Shown here piece by piece: positions 44,133 through 52,982 of a stretch of DNA of 64,000 nucleotides. Source of the DNA: Chitinophaga niastensis (GTDB taxonomy: Bacteria > Bacteroidota > Bacteroidia > Chitinophagales > Chitinophagaceae); the NCBI RefSeq assembly GCF_003014755.1, contig NZ_PYAW01000002.1, forward strand, positions 558,001 to 622,000. Reading direction: 5' to 3'. The notes below the pieces were generated by a model. It did no database searches and was not told where the DNA came from. It saw only the letters and a program-made list of their open reading frames with translations. Numbering within the stretch: the stretch's first letter is position 1; every line of letters begins with the position of its first letter. Both the position numbers and the translations under genes were made by a program.

Positions 44133-45846
44133 GATAGCAGATAAACAGTTAATCGTAAAACCTGTTATAACTGGTTCAGAAGCAGTGATCCGCTCCCTGA
44201 TAGCAGAAGGAGTAGACACTATATTCGGTTACCCCGGAGGGGCGATCATGCCTATTTATGATGCCCTGTACGATTTTCAGGACCAGGTACATCATATACT
44301 AGTCAGACACGAACAAGGTGCTACACACGCTGCACAAGGATATGCACGCAGCTCCGGCCGGGTAGGAGTGGCATTTGCTACTTCCGGTCCCGGCGCTACC
44401 AACCTGGTAACAGGTTTGGCAGATGCATACATGGACAGTACACCAATGGTATGCATCACCGGTCAGGTGGCTGCTGCCTTATTAGGTACAGATGCGTTTC
44501 AGGAAACAGATGTGATTGGTATCACCATGCCTATCACTAAATGGAATATACAGGTTACACGTCCGGAAGATATTCCGGATGCAATGGCCAAAGCATTTTA
44601 TATCGCCCGCAGTGGCCGTCCGGGCCCGGTTTTGGTGGATATCACTAAAAATGCGCAGTTCGGCGAATTTGAATACGAGTACAAAAAATGTGAATACATC
44701 CGCAGCTATCGTCCTGTACCTGAACTCAGTAACGAAGCAGTGGCAGAAGCAGCAGCCCTGATCAATGGTGCCAAACAACCATTCATCTTATGTGGTCATG
44801 GTGTATTATTAGCAGGTGCAGAAAAAGAACTGATAGCACTGGCAGAAAAAGCACAGATCCCTGTAGCTTCCACACTGCTGGGACTTTCAGCGGTACCTGT
44901 AGATCATCCGATGTATGTGGGAATGCTGGGTATGCACGGTAACTACGGTCCTAATATACTCACCGGCGAATGCGATGTACTTATTGCTGTCGGGATGCGT
45001 TTCGATGACCGTGTAACCGGCGACGTTGGCAGCTATGCCAGCAAAGCAAAAGTTATTCACATCGAAATTGATGCAGCTGAAATTAATAAGATCATCAAAG
45101 CGGATGTAGCTGTACATGCCGATGCGAAAACCGCGCTGAAAGCACTGCTGCAACAGGTTACACCTGCTGAACATCCGGAGTGGATGGCGCAGTTCCGTGC
45201 TGCTGATAAAAAAGAGTATGATAAAGTACAACACGCTGAACTGTATCCGCAGCAAGGTGAGTTGAAGATGGCGGAAGTAATCCGCCTCATCTCTGAAAAA
45301 ACAAAAGGAGAAGCAGTACTGGTAACAGATGTAGGTCAGCACCAGATGGTGGCTTCCCGTTATTATCGCTTTAAAAATCCAAATACCAACATCACCTCCG
45401 GTGGTATGGGTACTATGGGCTTCTCGCTGCCCGCAGCGATGGGCGCTAAAAAAGGCACACCTGAAAAAGAAGTGGTAGCCATCATCGGCGATGGTTGCTT
45501 CCAGATGACGCTGCAGGAACTGGCCACTATTCACCAGTCGCAGATTGGTGTGAAAATAGTGATCCTGAACAACAACTTCCTGGGCATGGTAAGACAATGG
45601 CAGCAACTGTTTTTCGACAAACGCTATTCTTCTACTGAAATGGTCAATCCCGATTTTGTACAAGTTGCCAAAGGATTTTATATCCCTGGTAAAAAAGTAT
45701 CTACGCGGGAAAATATATCCGAAGCTATTGATGAAATGCTGGCACACCAGGGCGCTTATCTGCTCGAGGTAGTGGTGGAAAAAGAAGACAACGTATTTCC
45801 AATGGTGCCGGCGGGTGCTCCTATTTCCGCCATCAGACTGGAGTAA
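44122..45846 (+). CDS. ilvB: Acetolactate synthase, large catalytic subunit
   Basis: This subunit (574 residues from the ATG at 44122, 582 if the ATG at 44098 is used) condenses two pyruvates, or pyruvate with 2-oxobutyrate, using thiamine diphosphate. It has the catalytic Glu in [20 protein letters not shown], the FAD-region [12 protein letters not shown], and the TPP motif [17 protein letters not shown] with [16 protein letters not shown]. The start at 44122 overlaps ilvD by 11 bases; the other by 35. ilvN follows 51 bases downstream. Confidence 0.96.
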   Translation: MKTEIADKQLIVKPVITGSEAVIRSLIAEGVDTIFGYPGGAIMPIYDALYDFQDQVHHILVRHEQGATHAAQGYARSSGRVGVAFATSGPGATNLVTGLADAYMDSTPMVCITGQVAAALLGTDAFQETDVIGITMPITKWNIQVTRPEDIPDAMAKAFYIARSGRPGPVLVDITKNAQFGEFEYEYKKCEYIRSYRPVPELSNEAVAEAAALINGAKQPFILCGHGVLLAGAEKELIALAEKAQIPVASTLLGLSAVPVDHPMYVGMLGMHGNYGPNILTGECDVLIAVGMRFDDRVTGDVGSYASKAKVIHIEIDAAEINKIIKADVAVHADAKTALKALLQQVTPAEHPEWMAQFRAADKKEYDKVQHAELYPQQGELKMAEVIRLISEKTKGEAVLVTDVGQHQMVASRYYRFKNPNTNITSGGMGTMGFSLPAAMGAKKGTPEKEVVAIIGDGCFQMTLQELATIHQSQIGVKIVILNNNFLGMVRQWQQLFFDKRYSSTEMVNPDFVQVAKGFYIPGKKVSTRENISEAIDEMLAHQGAYLLEVVVEKEDNVFPMVPAGAPISAIRLE

Positions 45847-45897
45847 CAGCGCAGATAGCAGGATTCATATTGATCATTTGTAATTCACAACAGGTAT

Positions 45898-46434
45898 ATG
45901 CAAAAAGAATATACAGTAACGGTATATACGGAAGATCGTATAGGTATCACCAACCGTATCACTATAATATTTACCCGCAGGGGCATCAACATCACCAGTT
46001 TAACCACAGCTGAAACAGAGATTCCCGGTGTGTATAAATTCATCATAACGGTAATGTCTACACGGGAAAAACTGGATAAGGTAGTAGGTCAGATCGAAAG
46101 ACTGATCGAAATTCACAGGGCCTTTGTACATGAGGAAGAAGAAGTAGTTTACCAGGAACTGGCGTTGTATAAAATATCTACTAAATCATTACATACAGGA
46201 GATATTGAAAGATTGATACGCGAGAATCATGCGCGTATCCTCACCATCACTGCTGATTATTTTGTAATCGAAAAAACAGGTCACCAGCAGGAGTTGATAG
46301 ATTTTATCAAAAAACTGGAACCATATGGTCTGATAGAATACTCAAAAAGCGGTCGCGTTGCCATTGTAAAATGGAGCCGTCGTTTCCATGAGCACCTGAA
46401 AGACCTGCAGGCTAAAGAAGCTGTTAGCGATTAG
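45898..46434 (+). CDS. ilvN: Acetolactate synthase, small regulatory subunit
   Basis: This 178-residue subunit has an N-terminal ACT domain (YTVTVYTEDRIGITNRITII, GINITSLTTAETEIPGVYKF) and a C-terminal domain of the ALS-small type, the usual site of Val feedback inhibition. It activates IlvB and tunes its feedback. The last four codons and the TAG stop (46420-46434) lie inside a TTAGC palindrome, so the C-terminal AVSD is repeat-derived. The gene is also called ilvH in some genomes. Confidence 0.94.
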   Translation: MQKEYTVTVYTEDRIGITNRITIIFTRRGINITSLTTAETEIPGVYKFIITVMSTREKLDKVVGQIERLIEIHRAFVHEEEEVVYQELALYKISTKSLHTGDIERLIRENHARILTITADYFVIEKTGHQQELIDFIKKLEPYGLIEYSKSGRVAIVKWSRRFHEHLKDLQAKEAVSD

Positions 46435-46524
46435 CTTTTAGCTTTTAGTAAGAAATTATAACTAATTACATTCATTATTCAAATCACGTCTCAGCTAATA
46501 GCTAAAAGCTAATAGCTAACAGCT
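46419..46524. repeat. Palindromic heptamer-repeat element, TTAGCNN family, copy 4
   Basis: The left arm (46419-46449) and right arm (46492-46524) are inverted TTAGC-type repeats of about 30 bases with few mismatches. The left arm begins inside ilvN and supplies its stop codon. The right arm ends 14 bases before ilvC, so the whole ilvN-ilvC gap is the element. Confidence 0.88.
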
Positions 46525-46537
46525 AAAAAAACAACAC

Positions 46538-47584
46538 ATGGCAACCATCAATTTTGGAGGGGTACTCGAACAAGTAGTAACCAGAGAAGAATTCCCTATG
46601 GAAAAAGCAAGGGAAGTGCTGAAGAACGAAGTGATTGCAGTAATCGGTTATGGCGTACAAGGTCCTGGCCAGGCACTGAACCTGAAAGACAATGGCTTTA
46701 ACGTTATTGTAGGTCAACGTAAAAATTCTAAAACCTGGGATAAAGCGGTAGCTGATGGCTGGGTTCCGGGCGAAACTTTATTCGATATCGAAGAAGCAGC
46801 ACAGAAAGGTACTATCCTTCAGTTCCTCCTGTCTGATGCAGGACAAATCACCCTGTGGCCTACACTGAAACAACACCTCACTCCTGGTAAAGCACTGTAC
46901 TTCTCCCATGGATTTGGTATCACGTATAAAGAGCAAACCGGTATTATTCCTCCTGCTGATGTAGACGTGATCCTGGTAGCTCCTAAAGGCTCCGGTACTT
47001 CTCTGCGCCGCCTGTTCCTGGCTGGTCAGGGTCTGAACTCCAGCTACGCTATCTTCCAGGATGCTACCGGTCGTGCACACGAACGCGTAGTAGCACTGGG
47101 TATCGGTGTTGGTTCCGGTTACCTGTTTGAAACAGATTTCAAAAAAGAAGTATTCTCTGATCTCACCGGTGAACGTGGTTCACTGATGGGTTGTATCCAG
47201 GGTATCTTCGCTGCTCAATACGAAACACTGCGTAAAAATGGTCACTCTCCTTCTGAAGCATTCAATGAAACAGTAGAAGAACTGACACAGTCGCTGATGC
47301 CACTGGTAGCAGAAAACGGTATGGACTGGATGTATGCTAACTGCTCTACTACTGCTCAGCGCGGTGCGCTGGATTGGTGGAAGAAATTCAAAGCAGCTAC
47401 CCAGCCTGTATTTGATGAACTGTACGCCAGCGTTGCAGCAGGTAAAGAAGCTGCCCGTTCTATCGCTTCCAACAGCACACCTGATTACCGTGAGAAACTG
47501 AACGAAGAACTGAAAGAACTGCGCGAAAGCGAAATGTGGCAGGCAGGTGCGGCTGTACGTAAGCTGCGTCCTAACAATGCTTAA
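46538..47584 (+). CDS. ilvC: Ketol-acid reductoisomerase
   Basis: This 348-residue enzyme rearranges and reduces acetolactate or acetohydroxybutyrate, using NADPH and Mg. It has the Rossmann motif VIAVIGYGVQGPGQALNLKD, the cofactor loop VGQRKNSKTW, the family motif ALYFSHGFGITY, the metal-binding Glu/Asp segment SDLTGERGSLMG and the C-terminal NCSTTAQRGALDWW. The length fits class I with a slight extension. The protein is well encoded with Bacteroidota-type codons. The inverted repeat 47606-47727 follows. Confidence 0.96.
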   Translation: MATINFGGVLEQVVTREEFPMEKAREVLKNEVIAVIGYGVQGPGQALNLKDNGFNVIVGQRKNSKTWDKAVADGWVPGETLFDIEEAAQKGTILQFLLSDAGQITLWPTLKQHLTPGKALYFSHGFGITYKEQTGIIPPADVDVILVAPKGSGTSLRRLFLAGQGLNSSYAIFQDATGRAHERVVALGIGVGSGYLFETDFKKEVFSDLTGERGSLMGCIQGIFAAQYETLRKNGHSPSEAFNETVEELTQSLMPLVAENGMDWMYANCSTTAQRGALDWWKKFKAATQPVFDELYASVAAGKEAARSIASNSTPDYREKLNEELKELRESEMWQAGAAVRKLRPNNA

Positions 47585-47605
47585 TCATTTAAAAGATAAT
47601 TACTG

Positions 47606-47727
47606 ATGGCAAACCATTTTCGAATTATTGAAATTATTGATTTAGGTATCTGATTCCTGAGATAGATTTTACTCAGCAATTATATACCCGGATCTCTAAT
47701 TTCGACAATTCGAAAATGGTTTGCCAT
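47606..47727. repeat. Perfect 21-bp inverted repeat between ilvC and ilvA
   Basis: ATGGCAAACCATTTTCGAATT at 47606-47626 is the exact inverse of 47707-47727, with an 80-base AT-rich centre that pairs partly further in. It is unrelated in sequence to the TTAGC and CTGATTA elements. It ends 20 bases before the ilvA ATG. Confidence 0.9.
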
Positions 47728-47747
47728 TTGTACTTAAAATACATTTT

Positions 47748-49004
47748 ATGTCTGAAGTAATGAGTAGTGTGAATTCCCTGAATATCCTTGACGCAGCGGT
47801 GAAACTGAAACCGGTAATAACCCGTACCCCGCTGATGTATAGTGCCAACCTCTCCCGGCGCTATAACTGTGACGTATATCTGAAAAGAGAGGATATGCAA
47901 ATTGTACGCTCCTATAAATTACGCGGTGCATATAACCTGATCAGCAGCCTCCCGGCTGAATTGCTGGCAAAAGGCGTTACCTGCGCCAGTGCAGGCAACC
48001 ATGCGCAGGGCTTTGCCTATGCATGTAAAGCAATGAACATCAAAGGCGTGGTATTCATGCCTATCATCACACCCAAACAAAAGGTGAACCAGGTGAATAT
48101 GTTCGGTGGCGATAATATTGAAATCCGCCTCGTAGGCGACACCTTTGATGATTGCTCTGTAGAAGCACAGGCATTCACCATTGCCAACAGCATGACCTTC
48201 ATCCCGCCGTTTGACAATCCAAAAATTATTGAAGGACAAGGCACTGTGGCCATAGAGATCCTGGAAGACCAGTCACAGGTAGACTTCCTCTTTGTACCCG
48301 TTGGTGGTGGCGGCCTCGCAGCGGGTGTTGGTACTTACTTTAAAACATACAGTCCTAAAACACGTATCATTGGCGTAGAACCGGAAGGCGCCCCCTCCAT
48401 GCTCCGCGCACTGGAAAATGGCGGCCCCGTTACGCTCAACGAAATAGAACGTTTTGTAGACGGTGCTGCTGTTAAAAGAGTAGGTACACTCAACTATGAA
48501 ATTTGCAAAGATGTGCTGGATAAAATGCACCTGGTACCGGAAGGTAAAGTTTGCTCCACCATCCTGAGATTATATAACGAAGACGCTATCGTGGTAGAAC
48601 CCGCCGGCGCTTTATCTATCACTGCCCTGGACGATCACGCAGCAGAAATAAAAGGCAAAAAAGTAGTATGTATCATCAGCGGCAGTAACAACGACATCGA
48701 CCGCATGCAGGAAATAAAAGAACGTTCACTCCTGTACGAAGGACTGAAACATTATTTTATTGTACGTTTCGCACAACGTCCCGGTGCTTTGAGAGAATTT
48801 GTAAATCATATCCTCGGGCCAACAGATGATATCACACGATTTGAATATATACAGAAACATAATAAAGAAATAGGCCCTGCATTAGTGGGCGTGGAACTCA
48901 AATTCCGCGAGGATTACGACAAACTGATCGCCAATTTCCATCAATATAATTTCCAGTTTACCGAGTTGAATAAAGATGATAATCTCTTTAGCTACCTGGT
49001 GTAA
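47748..49004 (+). CDS. ilvA: Threonine dehydratase (threonine deaminase), short form with C-terminal regulatory domain
   Basis: This PLP enzyme of about 418 residues makes 2-oxobutyrate from threonine for Ile synthesis. It has the PLP-lysine motif REDMQIVRSYKLRGAYN, SAGNHAQGFAYA and the phosphate-binding loop FVPVGGGGLAAGVGTYFK. The C-terminal about 90 residues (RFAQRPGALREFVNHILG) form a single ACT-like regulatory domain, shorter than the two-domain E. coli IlvA. The frame is open to 47721 inside the inverted repeat, so the ATG at 47748 is preferred. It is the last gene of the ilv operon, followed by a giant palindrome. Confidence 0.94.
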   Translation: MSEVMSSVNSLNILDAAVKLKPVITRTPLMYSANLSRRYNCDVYLKREDMQIVRSYKLRGAYNLISSLPAELLAKGVTCASAGNHAQGFAYACKAMNIKGVVFMPIITPKQKVNQVNMFGGDNIEIRLVGDTFDDCSVEAQAFTIANSMTFIPPFDNPKIIEGQGTVAIEILEDQSQVDFLFVPVGGGGLAAGVGTYFKTYSPKTRIIGVEPEGAPSMLRALENGGPVTLNEIERFVDGAAVKRVGTLNYEICKDVLDKMHLVPEGKVCSTILRLYNEDAIVVEPAGALSITALDDHAAEIKGKKVVCIISGSNNDIDRMQEIKERSLLYEGLKHYFIVRFAQRPGALREFVNHILGPTDDITRFEYIQKHNKEIGPALVGVELKFREDYDKLIANFHQYNFQFTELNKDDNLFSYLV

Positions 49005-49006
49005 TT

Positions 49007-49456
49007 GTTTTTCCCAGGATTAGGCTGATTATGCTGATTACCCTGATTTTTTTTTGATTTAAAAAAGATTAGCGAAGATTAAAGCGGGTATTTGTCTGAA
49101 CTGTGATTTTTATGATTAATGTGATTATCCTGATTAGCGGAGATCTTAGCGGGTATTGTCTGAACCAGGATTTTTAGGATTGAATGGATTACCCTGATGG
49201 ATGCCGAAGATTTTAGCGGAGATATACGTTAATATCTTCCATATAAAAAACATAACACCCATCAGGGTAATCCATTCAATCCTAAAAATCCTGGTTCAGA
49301 CAATACCCGCTAAGATCTCCGCTAATCAGGATAATCACATTAATCATAAAAATCACAGTTCAGACAAATACCCGCTTTAATCTTCGCTAATCTTTTTTAA
49401 ATCAAAAAAAATAAAATCAGGGTAATCAGTATAATCAGCCTAATCCTGGGAAAGAC
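49007..49456. repeat. Giant composite palindrome of the CTGATTA family
   Basis: The left arm 49007-49200 and right arm 49259-49456 are inverted repeats of about 195 bases with very few differences, around a 58-base centre. Each arm is built of sub-units: a CTGATTANN nonamer run, a GATTAGCGAAGATTAAAGCGG block, a TGTCTGAAC block and a GGATTGAATGGATTACCC block. The element fills the whole gap between the convergent ilvA (stop 49004) and alcohol dehydrogenase (stop 49460) and could act as a bidirectional terminator or mRNA 3' cap. There is no ORF or transposase. Confidence 0.92.
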
Positions 49457-49459
49457 AAT

Positions 49460-50512
49460 CTAACTCTTCTTCAGGCTAGCAATATCAATCACAAATCTGT
49501 ATTTCACATCTCCCTTCAGCATTCTTTCATACGCAGTGTTGATATCTTTAATGTCAATCACTTCCACATCACTGGTGATATTATGTGCAGCACAATAATC
49601 CAGCATTTCCTGTGTTTCGCGGATACCACCAATCAATGATCCGGCAATGCTCCTGCGGCCCATAATAAGATTGAAAGCTGGTACAACAGAAGGTTCCGGA
49701 GGAACGCCCAAACAGATCATTACACCATCGAGGTTCAGCAGATTTAAGTAGGTACTGTAATCATGCGGTGCCGAAATAGTATTGATGATAAAGTCAAACT
49801 GGCTGCGTAGTCCCTTCATCCGATCAGTGTTAGTGATCAGTGCAAAGTGATGCGCACCTAATCTCCTCGCATCTGCTTCCTTGGAAGGAGAAGTGCTCAG
49901 CATGGTTACTTCCGCACCCATAGCCGCTGCCAGCTTCACGGCCATGTGACCTAAACCACCAAGACCCAGCACCGCTACTTTATGTCCTTTGCCCACTTTC
50001 CAGTGACGCAGCGGAGAATAAGTAGTAATACCTGCACACAGCAAAGGCGCTACACCTTCCAGTGGCAATTTATCAGAAACTTTCAGTGTATATTTTTCGT
50101 CTGCAACAATTTGTGTGGAGTAGCCACCATACGTAGGTGTTTTACGATCCATCTCCATACCGTTATAAGTGCTGGCACCACCGGTTACGCAGTATTGCTC
50201 TTCACCATCTTTGCACGGAGTACATTCGCGGCAGGAATCAACGAAACAGCCAATACCGGCCAGGTCACCAACTTTAAAGCGGGTTACGTGATCGCCAATT
50301 TTGGTAATACGTCCTACTATTTCATGACCCGGTACCATCGGATACATAGAATTACCCCACTCATTTCTTACCTGGTGTATATCTGAATGGCATACTCCGC
50401 AATATAAAATTTCAATCTGTACATCATGCGGACCAACTTCCCTTCGCTCAAAGCTCCATGGACCTAATGGCGAAGTAGCATCCTGTACAGCATATGCTTT
50501 TGTTGCAATCAT
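49460..50512 (-). CDS. Zinc-dependent NAD(P)-linked alcohol dehydrogenase, YahK/CAD-like
   Basis: This 350-residue medium-chain dehydrogenase has the catalytic-zinc motif YCGVCHSDIHQVRNEWG with GHEIVGRI, four structural-zinc Cys in CVDSCRECTPCKDGEEQYC, and the NADP-binding GLGGLGHMAVKLAAAMGAEV. It belongs to the cinnamyl-alcohol-dehydrogenase-like group (YahK, YjgB and relatives) that reduce aldehydes with NADPH. The frame is open to 50581, but the ATG at 50512 starts directly at the conserved N-terminus (MIATKAYAVQDATSPLGPW). The gene stands alone and converges on ilvA. Confidence 0.92.
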   Translation of the reverse strand: MIATKAYAVQDATSPLGPWSFERREVGPHDVQIEILYCGVCHSDIHQVRNEWGNSMYPMVPGHEIVGRITKIGDHVTRFKVGDLAGIGCFVDSCRECTPCKDGEEQYCVTGGASTYNGMEMDRKTPTYGGYSTQIVADEKYTLKVSDKLPLEGVAPLLCAGITTYSPLRHWKVGKGHKVAVLGLGGLGHMAVKLAAAMGAEVTMLSTSPSKEADARRLGAHHFALITNTDRMKGLRSQFDFIINTISAPHDYSTYLNLLNLDGVMICLGVPPEPSVVPAFNLIMGRRSIAGSLIGGIRETQEMLDYCAAHNITSDVEVIDIKDINTAYERMLKGDVKYRFVIDIASLKKS

Positions 50513-50678
50513 GGTATAAAATTTTAAACCCGAAGCTACGGAATTTGTCTTTAACCGTTTTTTCGATAACTTAAACATCATAGACCGAAAATCATGGCAC
50601 TTATTTAAAGGGAGAGGTGGCTATGTTACCGGTGGTTGGTGGTTTTGTAGGAACTGTGTAAATCAATAAATTGTTTTC

Positions 50679-51818
50679 ATGCTTAGCTATTGGGAAAAAC
50701 AAAGTTTGTTGCACTACGATTACATCGTGATTGGTAGCGGTATTGTTGGTTTATCCGCTGCTATCAGTGTAAAAGAAAAGGCCCCGCAAAGCCGGGTAAT
50801 GGTACTCGAAAGAGAAGTGCTGCCAACCGGCGCCAGCACTAAAAATGCCGGCTTCGCCTGTATCGGCAGTCTCACGGAAATACTCTCCGATTTACAAAGC
50901 ATGCCTACCGAAACGGTGCTCAACCTGGTAGCCATGCGCTCAGCCGGATTACATTTGCTCCGCCGGCGTTTGGGAGATGATAACATCGGATACCAGGAAA
51001 ACGGCAGCTATGAATTAATAGGAACCAGGCAGGAATGGGCATTGCAGCAGCTGGAGGAAATCAATAAAATGATGGGCTTCCTTTTTAATAACCTGCCAGC
51101 ATTTACCATTACGAATGAAAAAATAAACGACTTCGGTTTTGAAAAGAAATATGTAAAAGCCATTATCCGGAATAATTTCGAAGGGGAATTACATACCGGT
51201 AAAATGATGCGCGCCCTGATAGACCTTGCTATTGCAAAGGGCGTGGAAATCAAGACGGGGTGCCAGGTAAGCCGGGTAGATGATTTTCATACAGGCGTCA
51301 ACGTTATAGTACCTAATCATACACTGAAAGAAGAAATTGTTTTCACCGCCAGCAAAGTAATGATCTGCACCAATGCATTTACGCGACAGCTGTTGCCGGA
51401 AGAGGATGTTATCCCTGGTCGCGGCCAGGTGCTGATAACCGCGCCGGTAAAGGATTTACCGTTCAAAGGCATTTTTCACCTGGAAGAAGGATATTATTAT
51501 TTCCGGGAACTGAATGGCTGCGTATTGCTGGGTGGCGGCCGGCAGCTGGACTTTGCAGGTGAAACATCCACCGATTTTCATTTTAACGACCGGATACAGC
51601 ATGAGCTGGAAGTATTGCTGCATACGCTTATTCTGCCGGGAAAGGCAGTTATTGTTGCCGACAGGTGGACCGGCATCATGGCCTTTGGCAAAACCAAACA
51701 ACCTATTGTACGCAGCCATACAAAAAATATTATCCTGGGTGTGCGCATGGGGGGCATGGGCGTAGCTATTGGCTCAATGATCGGAGAAAAACTGGCGATT
51801 ATGGCAGTTCACAGCTAA
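50679..51818 (+). CDS. FAD-dependent oxidoreductase, DAO (glycine/D-amino-acid oxidase) family
   Basis: This 379-residue protein has the FAD-binding Rossmann motif YIVIGSGIVGLSAAISVKEK at about 15-34, then VLEREVLPTGASTKNAGFA, typical of DAO proteins. The C-terminal motif VADRWTGIMAFGKTKQPIV and GGMGVAIGSMIGEKLA close the FAD site. Substrates in this family include glycine, sarcosine, D-amino acids and other amines; the actual one is not predictable here. It ends with a 4-base overlap with the convergent gene at 51815. Confidence 0.9.
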   Translation: MLSYWEKQSLLHYDYIVIGSGIVGLSAAISVKEKAPQSRVMVLEREVLPTGASTKNAGFACIGSLTEILSDLQSMPTETVLNLVAMRSAGLHLLRRRLGDDNIGYQENGSYELIGTRQEWALQQLEEINKMMGFLFNNLPAFTITNEKINDFGFEKKYVKAIIRNNFEGELHTGKMMRALIDLAIAKGVEIKTGCQVSRVDDFHTGVNVIVPNHTLKEEIVFTASKVMICTNAFTRQLLPEEDVIPGRGQVLITAPVKDLPFKGIFHLEEGYYYFRELNGCVLLGGGRQLDFAGETSTDFHFNDRIQHELEVLLHTLILPGKAVIVADRWTGIMAFGKTKQPIVRSHTKNIILGVRMGGMGVAIGSMIGEKLAIMAVHS

Positions 51819-52864
51819 AAGCTATAACCAACACCAAATACAAAGCTGTAATCAAATTTGGTGAAAAAATTAAGCGGCGGGCGGCTATCATAACTATTGT
51901 AAAACACCAGGTTGATGCTGAACGAATCAATGATGTCGTAAGCAGCCCTCACTAAGCCTTCTCCCCGAATTCGCCCGCCCTCGTTTAGCCCGAAGAAAAC
52001 ACCCTGTACCAGCTGTAATCTGAAATTATTATCATTCAGTAAAAACAAATCATATTTTAAGATGAGCGGAGCTTCCAGTATACCCGTTCGTAACCTGCCC
52101 TGGAAGGCGCTTTCCTGGTTAGTCACCAATCCACCGATAATACTGGCAGTCATATTACTGCGCACAAGTAACGTGTTGCTGATTCCGGCTCCTTCCACAA
52201 ACCGTTTGGCAGTACCCAGTTCCTGGTTGCGCTGATAACTAAACAAGCCCACGGCCTGCCAGGAAGGCGTGATGTAGTAGCCCGGTGTGAACCATACATA
52301 TTCCCTGATCCGTTTGGTGCCGCCTTGGGTAAACCCTGTAATGCCCGTCACGCTTAATTCTGCTCCGAATGTACCATCAAAATAAGTAAGGTCATTGTAA
52401 GTATTTAATACACCCAGCTGTGCAGATTTGGTGAATACATATCCCAGGGCCAGTGTACCAGACAGGTTATTAAAAAAACCGGTATCATAAGAAGCAACCT
52501 GCGAGAGTTCCTGCAATTGAATGAGCAGGGTATCTTTCGCTGTTTGTATTTTCACCATACCGCTATCGGCTTTTCCCAATGTGCCGTAATAAACCATTTT
52601 ACGAATGGTTTCTATCCGGTAAGTGTAGCTGCTGGCGGTGAGGGTACTTATTTTGTAGCGTTCTATTTCCTGGTCATTCAGGTCATCTGATGAAAAAGAG
52701 ATCATTCCCTCTTTTATTTGATCCAGCTCTCCGGATAACGTTAGCCCGCTGCTGAAATACAGGGTATCGGTCGACTGGGCGCTGAGTTTGGAGCTGCATA
52801 GCAGCAACAGCACCAGGCTGGCTATAAACAAGGGCCTATAGAAAGGGAGAGTGGTCTTCTTCAT
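51815..52864 (-). CDS. Putative outer-membrane beta-barrel protein, DUF481-like
   Basis: This protein of about 349 residues (ATG 52864) has a signal peptide (LFIASLVLLLLCSSKLSAQ). A short soluble N-terminal part (TDTLYFSSGLTLSGELDQIK) is followed by alternating aromatic/hydrophobic strands ending in the aromatic terminus FSYVFGVGYSF-like FVFGVGYSF, as in outer-membrane barrels of the DUF481 type. The function is unknown. It is divergent from the GH95 gene by 118 bases. Confidence 0.72.
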   Translation of the reverse strand: MKKTTLPFYRPLFIASLVLLLLCSSKLSAQSTDTLYFSSGLTLSGELDQIKEGMISFSSDDLNDQEIERYKISTLTASSYTYRIETIRKMVYYGTLGKADSGMVKIQTAKDTLLIQLQELSQVASYDTGFFNNLSGTLALGYVFTKSAQLGVLNTYNDLTYFDGTFGAELSVTGITGFTQGGTKRIREYVWFTPGYYITPSWQAVGLFSYQRNQELGTAKRFVEGAGISNTLLVRSNMTASIIGGLVTNQESAFQGRLRTGILEAPLILKYDLFLLNDNNFRLQLVQGVFFGLNEGGRIRGEGLVRAAYDIIDSFSINLVFYNSYDSRPPLNFFTKFDYSFVFGVGYSF

Positions 52865-52982
52865 TATTATCACCAAACAACCGATCGTTACAGAATGTTT
52901 TTGTAACCTTTCCTGATACTATATTCTATTACACTTGTAATCGACAAGCCGGTTTATTATATTTATCATTCATCTCCACGTT

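Noticed and set aside
15928..46524. TTAGC arrays considered as a CRISPR array
   Set aside because: The units are 7 bases long with no unique spacers, arranged as palindromes, with no cas genes nearby.
47721..47747. TTG start of ilvA inside the inverted repeat
   Set aside because: The first residues come from the repeat; the ATG at 47748 gives the usual N-terminus.
49005..49459. Giant palindrome considered as an insertion sequence or ordinary MITE
   Set aside because: There is no transposase, no clear target-site duplication, and the arms are mosaics of short tandem repeats rather than classical terminal repeats.
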